A DNA stretch of 64,000 bases from Bryobacteraceae bacterium (GTDB lineage: Bacteria > Acidobacteriota > Terriglobia > Bryobacterales > Bryobacteraceae), in the NCBI GenBank assembly GCA_025056455.1, contig JANWVY010000002.1, positions 923,330-987,329 of the forward strand. The letters are read 5' to 3'. Positions within the stretch are counted from its first letter, which is position 1, and each line of letters opens with the position of its first letter. This document shows, piece after piece, positions 33,123-40,315 of this stretch. The translations under genes and the position numbers were made by a program. Under the pieces are notes generated by a model that ran no database searches, had not been told where the DNA came from, and saw nothing but the letters and a program-made list of their open reading frames with translations.

Positions 33123-34577
33123 ATGCTACCTTTTCTGATCTTGGCCTGGTCTCTCGTTTGCTTCTGCTTACCGCTCGGCGCCCAGTCGCTAACCATCACC
33201 TCCGGGGCCAGCCCAAATCAAGTCTTTCAACGCGGTGATGATGGACGGGCCATTGTGAAGCTTCAAGGCTTTATTCGCTCGCTGTCTAGCCCAAACCTCC
33301 AAGTACACGTCCTGGGTAAAAACGGCCCCTTAGAGGGCCTGGAGGCTAAGCCCGTGGACACGCTCACAGCCAACCAGTGGTCCGTCACCTTGGCCCTGCC
33401 CACCGGAGGCCCTTACCGCTTGGAAGTCCGCGCCGGCGACGTCCTCGCCGCTGTCGAAAACATCCTGGTCGGAGATTTGTGGGTACTTGCTGGCCAGTCC
33501 AATATGGAGGGCTATGGCGACTTGATTGATGTCGAGCAGCCCCATGGCTTGGTCCACAGCTTCGACATGACGGATCGCTGGGTCCTTGCCGAAGAGCCCT
33601 TACACCTTCTCGTCAACGCGGCCGATCGCGTTCACTGGCGGCTCAATGCCCAAAAACAACCGGAAAAACTCGAAGGCCAGGCTTTGGCCAGCTACCTCCG
33701 CAACCGCAAAAAGGGTGCAGGCCTCGGCCTGCCCTTCGCCACCGCCATGGTGAAACGCACTGGCGTACCGGTGGGCCTGATCCCTTGTGCTCACGGTGGC
33801 ACCTCTATGGACCAGTGGAGCCCAGAACTCCGCGACAAAGCGGGTGACTCGCTGTATGGAGCCACCATCCGCCGCATCCGCGCCGTGGGCGGGAAAGTGC
33901 GCGGCATTCTCTGGTATCAGGGCGAGTCCGACGCGAACCCCCGTCTCGCGCCCCAGTTTCAAGAGAAATTCGAAAGACTCGTGGCCGCCTTCCGAGCCGA
34001 CACCGCTCAACCCCAACTCCCCTTCTACTACGTCCAAATCGGCCGCTTCATCAACGACTCCAACATTGATGCTTGGAATCTCGTCCAGGAAATGCAACGA
34101 CAAGCTGAGTCCCGCCTCGCTCCGGGCGGCATGGTGGCCGCTGTCGACACCAGCCTCGACGATCTGATTCATGTGAGCACCGGTGATTTGAAACGACTCG
34201 GCATCCGCCTTGCGAACCTAGCCTGCAAAGATCTCGGTGCGCCCAGCTGCCGCGACTTTCTGCGTGGTCCGCGACTGGAATCTGTACAAGCTTCTGGCAA
34301 TCTCATCCGCCTAACCTTCTCCCAGGTGAATGGCCAGCTGCGAAGCACGGGCCGGATCTCTGGCTTCTCCCTCCACGACGCCTCGGGTAAAGCCCTCCCC
34401 CTCATCTATAAAGCGGAATTTGGTGCGCCAAACGAACTTTTGCTCCACCTCATTACCAAACCCCCTGAAGGCGCCACGCTCCGCTATGGCGCCGGCAAAG
34501 ATCCCTACTGCAACATCACAGACCAGCGCGACATGGCCCTGCCTGCTTTCGGCCCTCTGCCAGTTGAAATCCGCTAG
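33123..34577 (+). CDS. Exported SGNH-type acetylesterase, sialate O-acetylesterase-like
   Basis: A 484-residue protein with a signal peptide (MLPFLILAWSLVCFCLPLGA). The SASA/CE6-type catalytic domain shows GQSNMEG with the nucleophile Ser126, GGTSMDQWSPEL, the WYQGESDAN block, and a DDLIHVS motif that probably supplies the Asp-His pair. An N-terminal beta domain (residues 22-115) and a C-terminal beta domain (after about residue 375) frame it. The enzyme should remove acetyl groups from sugars, possibly sialic acids or acetylated hemicellulose; the specific ester is not predictable. It could form part of polymer degradation together with the sulfatase and receptors. Confidence 0.85.
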   Translation: MLPFLILAWSLVCFCLPLGAQSLTITSGASPNQVFQRGDDGRAIVKLQGFIRSLSSPNLQVHVLGKNGPLEGLEAKPVDTLTANQWSVTLALPTGGPYRLEVRAGDVLAAVENILVGDLWVLAGQSNMEGYGDLIDVEQPHGLVHSFDMTDRWVLAEEPLHLLVNAADRVHWRLNAQKQPEKLEGQALASYLRNRKKGAGLGLPFATAMVKRTGVPVGLIPCAHGGTSMDQWSPELRDKAGDSLYGATIRRIRAVGGKVRGILWYQGESDANPRLAPQFQEKFERLVAAFRADTAQPQLPFYYVQIGRFINDSNIDAWNLVQEMQRQAESRLAPGGMVAAVDTSLDDLIHVSTGDLKRLGIRLANLACKDLGAPSCRDFLRGPRLESVQASGNLIRLTFSQVNGQLRSTGRISGFSLHDASGKALPLIYKAEFGAPNELLLHLITKPPEGATLRYGAGKDPYCNITDQRDMALPAFGPLPVEIR

Positions 34578-34674
34578 TGCCCTTGCGCCAAGCGCGAGGC
34601 TGGAAATTCACAACAACCGCATGGCGGCCAGCTACGTCCTGGTAAAATGACATCAGATTGCACGAGCCACTTGC

Positions 34675-35547
34675 ATGAAAGTCCTTTCATTTTTTACGCT
34701 TACAGCTCTGGCTTGGAGTCAGACTCTGACCCCAGCTCCCCGTCCTGAGCTCACCCCAGACACGGTCGTGCTGGAAAGCGACGGCAAAAAGTACACCGTA
34801 CAGGAACTCAACGAAATTATCAGTAAGTTGCCCTCGCAAATGCGGCAAAATTACGAGCGCGATCCCAAAGGCTTCCTTCAGCAATGGTTCATGCTCAAAA
34901 AGGTCTCCGCCATGGCCGAGGCTGCCAAACTCGGCGAGCGAACTCCCTACAAAGAAGGCATCGAGATTGCCCGCATGACCGTGCTCTGGCAGGCCCAAAT
35001 CGAGGAAACCACCAAATCCATGAAGATCGAAGAGGCCGAGCTGCGAAAATACTACGACGAGAAAAAGGATCACTTCCTTCAAGCTAAGCTGAAACTTATC
35101 TACATTCCTTTTGTGAACCAGCCACCAGCCGGGGCCGAACGCAAATCCTTGACCGAAACCGAGGCCCTGGCCAAGGCCGAGAAGCTGGTCGCGCAGGCGC
35201 GGCAAGGCGCCGACTTCGTTAAGCTCGTCCGGGAAAACTCCGAAGATCCCATCTCCAAAGAGCGCGACGGTGACTTCGGACCAATTAAGAAAAGTGACAC
35301 CCTGCCCGAAGCTATTAAGCAGGCCGTTTTTGCCCTCAAGCCGGGAGAAATCTCCGATCCCGTTCGACAACCCAATGGCTATTACATTTTCCGCATGATC
35401 GAGTTTGCGCCCCAGGCCTTCGACGAAGTTCGCGTCGCGCTCGAAAATGAACTGCGCTCCCTTAAAATCCGCCAATGGATGGACGCCAACGCCAAAGCCG
35501 TCGAACTCAAAGTGGAACGGCCAGACTTTTTTGGGGCGGTCAAGTAG
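34675..35547 (+). CDS. Exported parvulin-type peptidyl-prolyl isomerase, SurA/PpiC-like
   Basis: A 290-residue protein with a signal peptide (MKVLSFFTLTALAWS). A SurA-like N-terminal helical region (res 25-130) is followed by one parvulin domain from about residue 138 to 238: KLKLIYIPF at its start, LVAQARQGADFVKLVRENSEDPIS, GDFGPIKKSDTLPE, and ISDPVRQPNGYYIFRMIEF at the end. It should catalyse cis-trans proline turnover and chaperone exported proteins in the periplasm. It is the first of six genes in a tight same-strand run. The following gene starts inside its last 73 bases. Confidence 0.88.
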   Translation: MKVLSFFTLTALAWSQTLTPAPRPELTPDTVVLESDGKKYTVQELNEIISKLPSQMRQNYERDPKGFLQQWFMLKKVSAMAEAAKLGERTPYKEGIEIARMTVLWQAQIEETTKSMKIEEAELRKYYDEKKDHFLQAKLKLIYIPFVNQPPAGAERKSLTETEALAKAEKLVAQARQGADFVKLVRENSEDPISKERDGDFGPIKKSDTLPEAIKQAVFALKPGEISDPVRQPNGYYIFRMIEFAPQAFDEVRVALENELRSLKIRQWMDANAKAVELKVERPDFFGAVK

Positions 35548-36080
35548 ATCAGCTTCTCCGCCAAGCGCTGGAAGGCCTGCCGCACTTCTCTGGCAAGCCC
35601 ATTCACTTGGCCTTTCGAAGCAGTCTGCGTGTCTCTCAGGGCAAACTTGTCCGCCGCGGCGGCGTGGCGGTCCACGCCGCCGCTTTCCTCCGCAAGCGCC
35701 GCTTGGTGCTGGATTCTGAACTCCGTGAAAATCCGCTAGAGTTACGGCGAATTTTGGTGCACGAGCTGTTTCACTTCGTCTGGCTACGGCTTAGCAATCG
35801 CATTCGCCTTGAATGGCACTGCCTGATTCAAAGCGAATTTCATCAGCGCGCCCGCGGCGAGCTAGGCTGGTCGAGCCAGTGGCGAAAAGCAAAGCTTCAA
35901 CCCTCGGATGCCGCGGCGCGAACCCGCAAGTGGCGCGAATACCTCTGTGAAAGCTTCTGCGACTCGGCCGCCTCGCTCCTGGTGCCGGATCATCCGGAAA
36001 TGACCCTCGCGCCACGCTTTCGCAGGCGACGAAACCAGTGGTTCGCTCCTCTCATGAAGCGTCAGCCTTTGCCGCTATAA
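35475..36080 (+). CDS. Predicted zinc-metallopeptidase-like protein with HELFH motif
   Basis: A 201-residue protein. HELFH (residues 96-100) is preceded by the helix ENPLELRRILV, and ESFCDSAASLLV (159-170) supplies a possible Glu/Asp third ligand. The order resembles gluzincin-type cores. The Arg-rich body and lack of a signal peptide point to a cytoplasmic protein. The start overlaps the preceding gene by 73 bases; later starts in the frame are GTG or TTG only, so the true start could lie further in. The substrate is unknown and no recognised family is assigned. It directly precedes a TlpA-type lipoprotein gene. Confidence 0.65.
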   Translation: MDGRQRQSRRTQSGTARLFWGGQVDQLLRQALEGLPHFSGKPIHLAFRSSLRVSQGKLVRRGGVAVHAAAFLRKRRLVLDSELRENPLELRRILVHELFHFVWLRLSNRIRLEWHCLIQSEFHQRARGELGWSSQWRKAKLQPSDAAARTRKWREYLCESFCDSAASLLVPDHPEMTLAPRFRRRRNQWFAPLMKRQPLPL

Positions 36081-36081
36081 T
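36076..36081 (+). promoter_or_regulatory. TATAAT hexamer upstream of the TlpA-like gene
   Basis: A perfect TATAAT lies 26 bases upstream of the ATG at 36107 and overlaps the stop codon of the preceding gene. No convincing TTGACA-like element is at the right distance, so this is only a possible internal promoter. Confidence 0.35.
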
Positions 36082-36106
36082 CGAGGGTAGCGAGGAGCAT
36101 TTTTTC

Positions 36107-36703
36107 ATGATCTGCTGTCGATGGTGGGCCGCTGGGCTGTCGCTTGTGGCCGTGCTGAGCCTCAACCTCATATCTTGCGGCTCGCCCAAGGCCGTCAAGG
36201 CTGCAGTCAAAGCAGAAAAGGACCGAAAACCAGCCCCCGACTTCACCCTCAAAGACATTCACGGCCGCGACGTGAAGCTATCCGACTACAAAGGTAAGGT
36301 CGTGTTGTTAAATTTCTGGGCCACTTGGTGCGGTCCCTGCAAAATCGAAATCCCCTGGTTCATTGACTTCGAGCAGCGCTATAAGGATCGCGGTTTCGCC
36401 GTGCTTGGCGTCTCCATGGACGAGGATGGATGGGATTCGGTCAAGCCCTATCTAGAAGCCCGGAAGGTCAACTATCGTGTGGTGATCGGTAACGACCAAG
36501 TGGCCGATCAATACGGTGGTGTTTCCTCGCTCCCCACCACCTTCCTTCTCGATCAATCCGGCCGCATCGCCAGCGTTCACGTCGGCTTAGTGAGCAAGAG
36601 CGTCTATCAGGATGAAATTGAGCACTTACTTCAAACTAAACATTCTTCTAGTGGCGGGGGCGCTCGCAGGGATGCAAACGCCGCCCCTGGTGGCGCAAAG
36701 TAG
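36107..36703 (+). CDS. TlpA-type thioredoxin-fold lipoprotein
   Basis: A 198-residue protein from the ATG at 36107, preceded by GAGGAG. The signal ends in a lipobox ISCG, so the mature protein is lipid-anchored. The thioredoxin fold follows, with WATWCGPC as the redox-active CxxC near residues 70-77 and cis-Pro loop SSLPTTFLL. It should reduce disulfides in the periplasm, for instance in cytochrome c maturation. The last 30 residues (SSSGGGARRD and similar) read through the start of the DsbD-alpha-like gene, which overlaps by 92 bases. That tail is probably just the consequence of overlap. It likely acts together with the next gene. Confidence 0.88.
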   Translation: MICCRWWAAGLSLVAVLSLNLISCGSPKAVKAAVKAEKDRKPAPDFTLKDIHGRDVKLSDYKGKVVLLNFWATWCGPCKIEIPWFIDFEQRYKDRGFAVLGVSMDEDGWDSVKPYLEARKVNYRVVIGNDQVADQYGGVSSLPTTFLLDQSGRIASVHVGLVSKSVYQDEIEHLLQTKHSSSGGGARRDANAAPGGAK

Positions 36704-37106
36704 CAGCGTTTTGACTGTGGTCCCACCACCGAAGCTGACCGCGAAGAAAAACTCCACGGCGTCGGCGAAACTCTCGGTGCGCCTACGCAATGGCTTTCAC
36801 GTCAACAGCAACACTCCCTCGGATGAATATCTCATCCCGCTTCGCCTCACCTGGACTGCTGCGCCGCTCGAGGTCGTAGACGTCACCTACCCCGATCCAA
36901 AGCTCGAAAAGTACGAATTTTCAGAAAAGCCCCTCTCCGTATTCACCGGAGATTTTGATTTAATGACCAAGTTCAGAGTTCCAGCCACCGCTCCAGCCGG
37001 TATGCAAGTCATCACCGGTAGACTGCGCTACCAGGCCTGCAATCAGAAAGAGTGCCTGCCCCCCAAAACTCTCGAAGTGAAACTTCCAGTCGATATTGTG
37101 AATTAG
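36612..37106 (+). CDS. DsbD N-terminal (alpha) domain-like secreted protein
   Basis: A 164-residue protein with a signal peptide (MKLSTYFKLNILLVAGALAG). The C-terminal half resembles DsbD-alpha: RLRYQACNQKECLPPKTLEVKLPVDI contains the two cysteines and LPP motif of this immunoglobulin-like domain. The thioredoxin-like gamma and membrane beta domains of DsbD are absent. It lies after a TlpA-type lipoprotein, so the two proteins may form a split thiol relay, perhaps fed by a separate CcdA-like protein that is not in this window. The ATG lies within the end of the TlpA-like gene. Confidence 0.8.
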   Translation: MKLSTYFKLNILLVAGALAGMQTPPLVAQSSSVLTVVPPPKLTAKKNSTASAKLSVRLRNGFHVNSNTPSDEYLIPLRLTWTAAPLEVVDVTYPDPKLEKYEFSEKPLSVFTGDFDLMTKFRVPATAPAGMQVITGRLRYQACNQKECLPPKTLEVKLPVDIVN

Positions 37107-37107
37107 G

Positions 37108-38028
37108 GTGAGACGCTTACTCATTCGACCCGGAGCGATTGGCGACTTCATTGTATCGTTGCCGGCGCTCATGGCTTTGCGCGCCAGCTACACCGAAGTG
37201 TGGACGACCGAAACCAATCGCCCCTTGGCGTGGTTTGCGGACCAGACGGACTCGATCTTCGCCACAGGCCTGGACGTGTTTGGCTTACCAGGCCGCCCGG
37301 AAAACCAGACACTATTTAACCGGCTGCGGGAATTTGACTCCATTGTGTCATGGTACGGCGCGGCTCGCAGTGATTTCCGAGAGTTCGTCCAAGCGCTCGG
37401 CTTGCCTTTCGAATTCCATCGGGCCTTACCAGCCGAGCGTTCCGGCCTACACGCCACCGACTACTATTTGGCCCAGGTCGGTGCCCCGTGCGGAGCCGTT
37501 CCCTTCATCCCAACTCGCCGCAAACCGCTGGACGCCATCGTCATTCACCCCTTTTCTGGAAGCGCGAAGAAAAACTGGCCCCTGGAGGGCTTCCGCCAGC
37601 TGGCAACCACTCTCTCCCAGGAAGGATTCGGCCCGGTACTTTGGAGCGCCGGCCCCGAAGAGCCGCTGGCCGACGCGGTCCGCTTTGACAATCTCCGGGC
37701 TCTGGCGGATTGGCTGTCTGGCGCCCGCTTGTACATTGGAAATGACTCGGGCATCACTCATCTGGCAGCCGCCGTGGGCGCTCCTGTCATCGCTTTATTC
37801 GGCCCGACGGACCCCAACACGTGGGCTCCCCGCGGTCCGCTTGTTGAAATCGTTCAATCCCCAGACGGCACGATGGAATCCATTTCCCTGAACCAGGTGC
37901 TTGACACCGTGCGCGACGTGTGCCGGCGGCTTGCCCGGCAAAATCCCAGCCCCGTGGACCAGCCCCATCCGGCCAGCTCCTTGAGTCGCAGCCCTCATCC
38001 CAGCCACCACTCCGATCCACTCGCATGA
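37108..38028 (+). CDS. Glycosyltransferase family 9 (heptosyltransferase-like)
   Basis: A 306-residue GT-B enzyme. The N terminus RRLLIRPGAIGDFIVSLPAL and the motif near the end, IGNDSGITHLAAAVGAPVIALFGPTDP, are diagnostic of GT9, the ADP-heptose:LPS heptosyltransferase group. KNWPLEGFRQL gives the nucleotide-sugar loop region. It is shorter than typical WaaC/WaaF and the sugar donor is not known. A GTG start one base after the DsbD-alpha-like stop codon, and the ATGA overlap with the next gene, suggest it is translated in a chain. The odd neighbours (redox lipoproteins, phosphofructokinase) do not suggest a dedicated LPS cluster. Confidence 0.85.
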   Translation: MRRLLIRPGAIGDFIVSLPALMALRASYTEVWTTETNRPLAWFADQTDSIFATGLDVFGLPGRPENQTLFNRLREFDSIVSWYGAARSDFREFVQALGLPFEFHRALPAERSGLHATDYYLAQVGAPCGAVPFIPTRRKPLDAIVIHPFSGSAKKNWPLEGFRQLATTLSQEGFGPVLWSAGPEEPLADAVRFDNLRALADWLSGARLYIGNDSGITHLAAAVGAPVIALFGPTDPNTWAPRGPLVEIVQSPDGTMESISLNQVLDTVRDVCRRLARQNPSPVDQPHPASSLSRSPHPSHHSDPLA

Positions 38029-39326
38029 CCCAAAACCTTGATCCAGGATCTTCCGCCCCGCTGGCAGAGTTCGTTGCCCCCCAGCTCGGCCCGTGCACAG
38101 TCCCCTCCCCGCTGCCGCTCGGCGAGGGCTTCGTCCCCGACGATATCCGCGTCCCGCTCAACGGCGAAATCCGACATGGCCAGCCTGCCGATCCGAGCCG
38201 GTCCTTCGAACGCGCTGGACCGCGCCGCCTCATCTATTTCCAACCACAACAAGTGCGTGCCGCAGCCGTCACGTGTGGCGGCCTGTGCCCTGGTTTGAAC
38301 AATGTCGTTCGGTCGCTCGTCCTCCAGCTCCACTATGGCTACGGTGTTGCAGAATGCCTGGGAATCCGCTACGGATATCGCGGTCTGGACCCCACTCTCG
38401 GCCTCACGCCTCTCCGCCTCACCCCGCAGCTGGTTTCCGATATTCATGAGCAGGGAGGCTCCATCCTCGGCGTTGCGCGTGGCAATCCAGAACCCTCAGT
38501 CATGGTCCGCCAGCTACGCGACTGGGGTGTCAACGTCCTATTCGTCATCGGGGGAGACGGCACCCAGCAAGGCGCACACCAAATCTGGTTGGAAGCAAAC
38601 CGCCAAGCCTATCCTCTGGCCGTCGTCGGCATCCCCAAAACCATCGACAACGACATCCCGTATGTCTGGCGTAGCTTCGGCTACGCTACCGCTGTCGAAA
38701 AAGCCCGTCAGGTGATTGACAGCGCCCATAACGAAGCTCGCTCCCATTTCCACGGCGTAGGCTTGGTCAAACTGATGGGCCGCGACGCCGGCTTCATCGC
38801 CGCCGGCGCAACCTTGGCCAGCCAGGAAGTGAACTTCACCCTCGTGCCAGAAGTCCCCTTCCGACTTCATGGTGAGGGCGGATTCCTCGAAGCCCTGCTC
38901 AAACGACTCGAGCAACGCCGGCATGCTGTGATCGTCGTGGCCGAAGGTGCCGGACGGGATCTCTTCCCCACCTCACAGGATCCCCGGCACAGACCGGATA
39001 TCGGCCTGTTCCTTCTCCAGGAAATTCGCGCTTTCTTCCGCCAAAAACAGGTCCCCGTCGATGTGAAATATTTCGACCCGAGCTATTACATCCGCGGCGC
39101 CGCAGCCAACACCGAGGACGCCTTCTTGTGCGATCAATTCGCCCGCAACGCCGTACATGCCGCCATGGCCGGCAAGACCGGAATCGTCCTCGGCATCTGG
39201 TACAACCTCATGACCCACGTACCAGTAAGTCTTTGCACGAGTAAAAAGAAGCGAATGGCTGAATCAAGCGAACTCTGGCAATCAGTCCTCAAAGCCACCG
39301 GACAGCCGGTACGGTTTGGCTGCTAG
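38025..39326 (+). CDS. pfkA: 6-phosphofructokinase, plant/trypanosome-like long type
   Basis: A 433-residue kinase phosphorylating fructose-6-phosphate in glycolysis. Visible blocks are VTCGGLCPGLNNVVR, GGDGTQQGAHQ, VGIPKTIDNDIPY and GRDAGFIAAGATLAS. The Gly in GGDGT is a feature of ATP users, whereas the Lys in PKTIDND is common in pyrophosphate-dependent enzymes. Plant and trypanosome ATP-PFKs carry the same combination, so ATP is the better guess. The N-terminal 75 residues are an extension before the core. The ATG at 38025 overlaps the preceding stop by four bases and is preferred over an in-frame upstream start at 37920. Confidence 0.9.
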   Translation: MTQNLDPGSSAPLAEFVAPQLGPCTVPSPLPLGEGFVPDDIRVPLNGEIRHGQPADPSRSFERAGPRRLIYFQPQQVRAAAVTCGGLCPGLNNVVRSLVLQLHYGYGVAECLGIRYGYRGLDPTLGLTPLRLTPQLVSDIHEQGGSILGVARGNPEPSVMVRQLRDWGVNVLFVIGGDGTQQGAHQIWLEANRQAYPLAVVGIPKTIDNDIPYVWRSFGYATAVEKARQVIDSAHNEARSHFHGVGLVKLMGRDAGFIAAGATLASQEVNFTLVPEVPFRLHGEGGFLEALLKRLEQRRHAVIVVAEGAGRDLFPTSQDPRHRPDIGLFLLQEIRAFFRQKQVPVDVKYFDPSYYIRGAAANTEDAFLCDQFARNAVHAAMAGKTGIVLGIWYNLMTHVPVSLCTSKKKRMAESSELWQSVLKATGQPVRFGC

Positions 39327-39437
39327 CGCTGGGGCCTCGCCCCTTGGGCGGTTTCCTGTCCAGACTTGGCCTGCTGTCTTCTAGTTACAAGTAGCGTCGG
39401 CTACTTCCAACCAGGCCCCGGTCCTTTTCGGCCTTGC

Positions 39438-40205
39438 CTATTGCACTGGCGGTCCGGCGGCGACGAGATCCGTCGACGTCAAATGTCCTGTCAGCCGGTG
39501 AAAGGCATGTTCCAGCGAACCGTATTCCTCACGCAAGGACGAGGGCGTGCCATCATAAACAATCCGCCCGCGGTGAATAAAAACAATCCGGTCGGCCATG
39601 GCCTCCACTTCTTGGAGAATATGCGTGGAAAGCAAGATCGTCTTGCTTTGCCCTAGCTCCCGGATCGTGCGGCGCACCTCTAGAATCTGGTTCGGATCCA
39701 GACCCGTGGTCGGTTCGTCCATAATCAAAACATCGGGTTCATGCAGCAACACCTGCGCCATTCCAACCCGCTGTTTGTATCCCTTCGACAGCTTCCGGAT
39801 TGTCTTCTCCAGCACTGGCTCAAGCGCGCACCGCTTCACGACGTCCGCGATGCGAGCCTCCAGCCGGGCGCCGGAAAGACCGCGCGCCCGGCCAAAAAAA
39901 CGAAGCAATCCAAGCGGTGTCATCTCGAGATACAGGGGGCCATTCTCCGGCAAGTAGCCAAGACGCGCAGCGGCCGCCATGCGGTCTTCTGCTACATTGA
40001 TCCCGGCAATCCAGGCGCTTCCGGAAGTGGGAGTCAGGTAGCCGGTCAACAATTTCATCGTGGTCGACTTGCCCGCCCCGTTAGGCCCCAAAAAGGCGCA
40101 AACCTGTCCCGCGGGAACGGAAAAGCTGACCTCTTCCACCGCAACAAACTTGCCATAGATTTTGGTGAGGCCGCGAGCCTCAATCATCACCTCGCCGCTG
40201 GCCAT
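39438..40205 (-). CDS. ABC transporter ATP-binding protein, ABC-2 export type
   Basis: A 255-residue ATPase with Walker [10 protein letters not shown] (residues 40-48), the signature [16 protein letters not shown], Walker [14 protein letters not shown], and the H-loop STHILQEV. The layout and the [26 protein letters not shown] segment fit the NatA/GldA-like subfamily that pairs with ABC-2 permeases. GGAG lies four bases before the ATG. No permease gene is found on either side, so the partner is elsewhere or downstream of an unlinked locus. Substrate unknown. Confidence 0.9.
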   Translation of the reverse strand: MASGEVMIEARGLTKIYGKFVAVEEVSFSVPAGQVCAFLGPNGAGKSTTMKLLTGYLTPTSGSAWIAGINVAEDRMAAAARLGYLPENGPLYLEMTPLGLLRFFGRARGLSGARLEARIADVVKRCALEPVLEKTIRKLSKGYKQRVGMAQVLLHEPDVLIMDEPTTGLDPNQILEVRRTIRELGQSKTILLSTHILQEVEAMADRIVFIHRGRIVYDGTPSSLREEYGSLEHAFHRLTGHLTSTDLVAAGPPVQ

Positions 40206-40315
40206 GTTTCTCCGAAATCAGTGTGCCATGGCGGCAAAGAAGCTCTCAACGGCCAGTCAAGAAGGGTTGCTTTGCTGGTTGGGAAGGCCTGAAGCCGCTC
40301 AAACACACCTTGGAG

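Noticed and set aside
39331-39346. Hairpin GGGGC-CTC-GCCCC after the phosphofructokinase gene
   Set aside because: Five-base stem with no T run; too weak for a terminator call.
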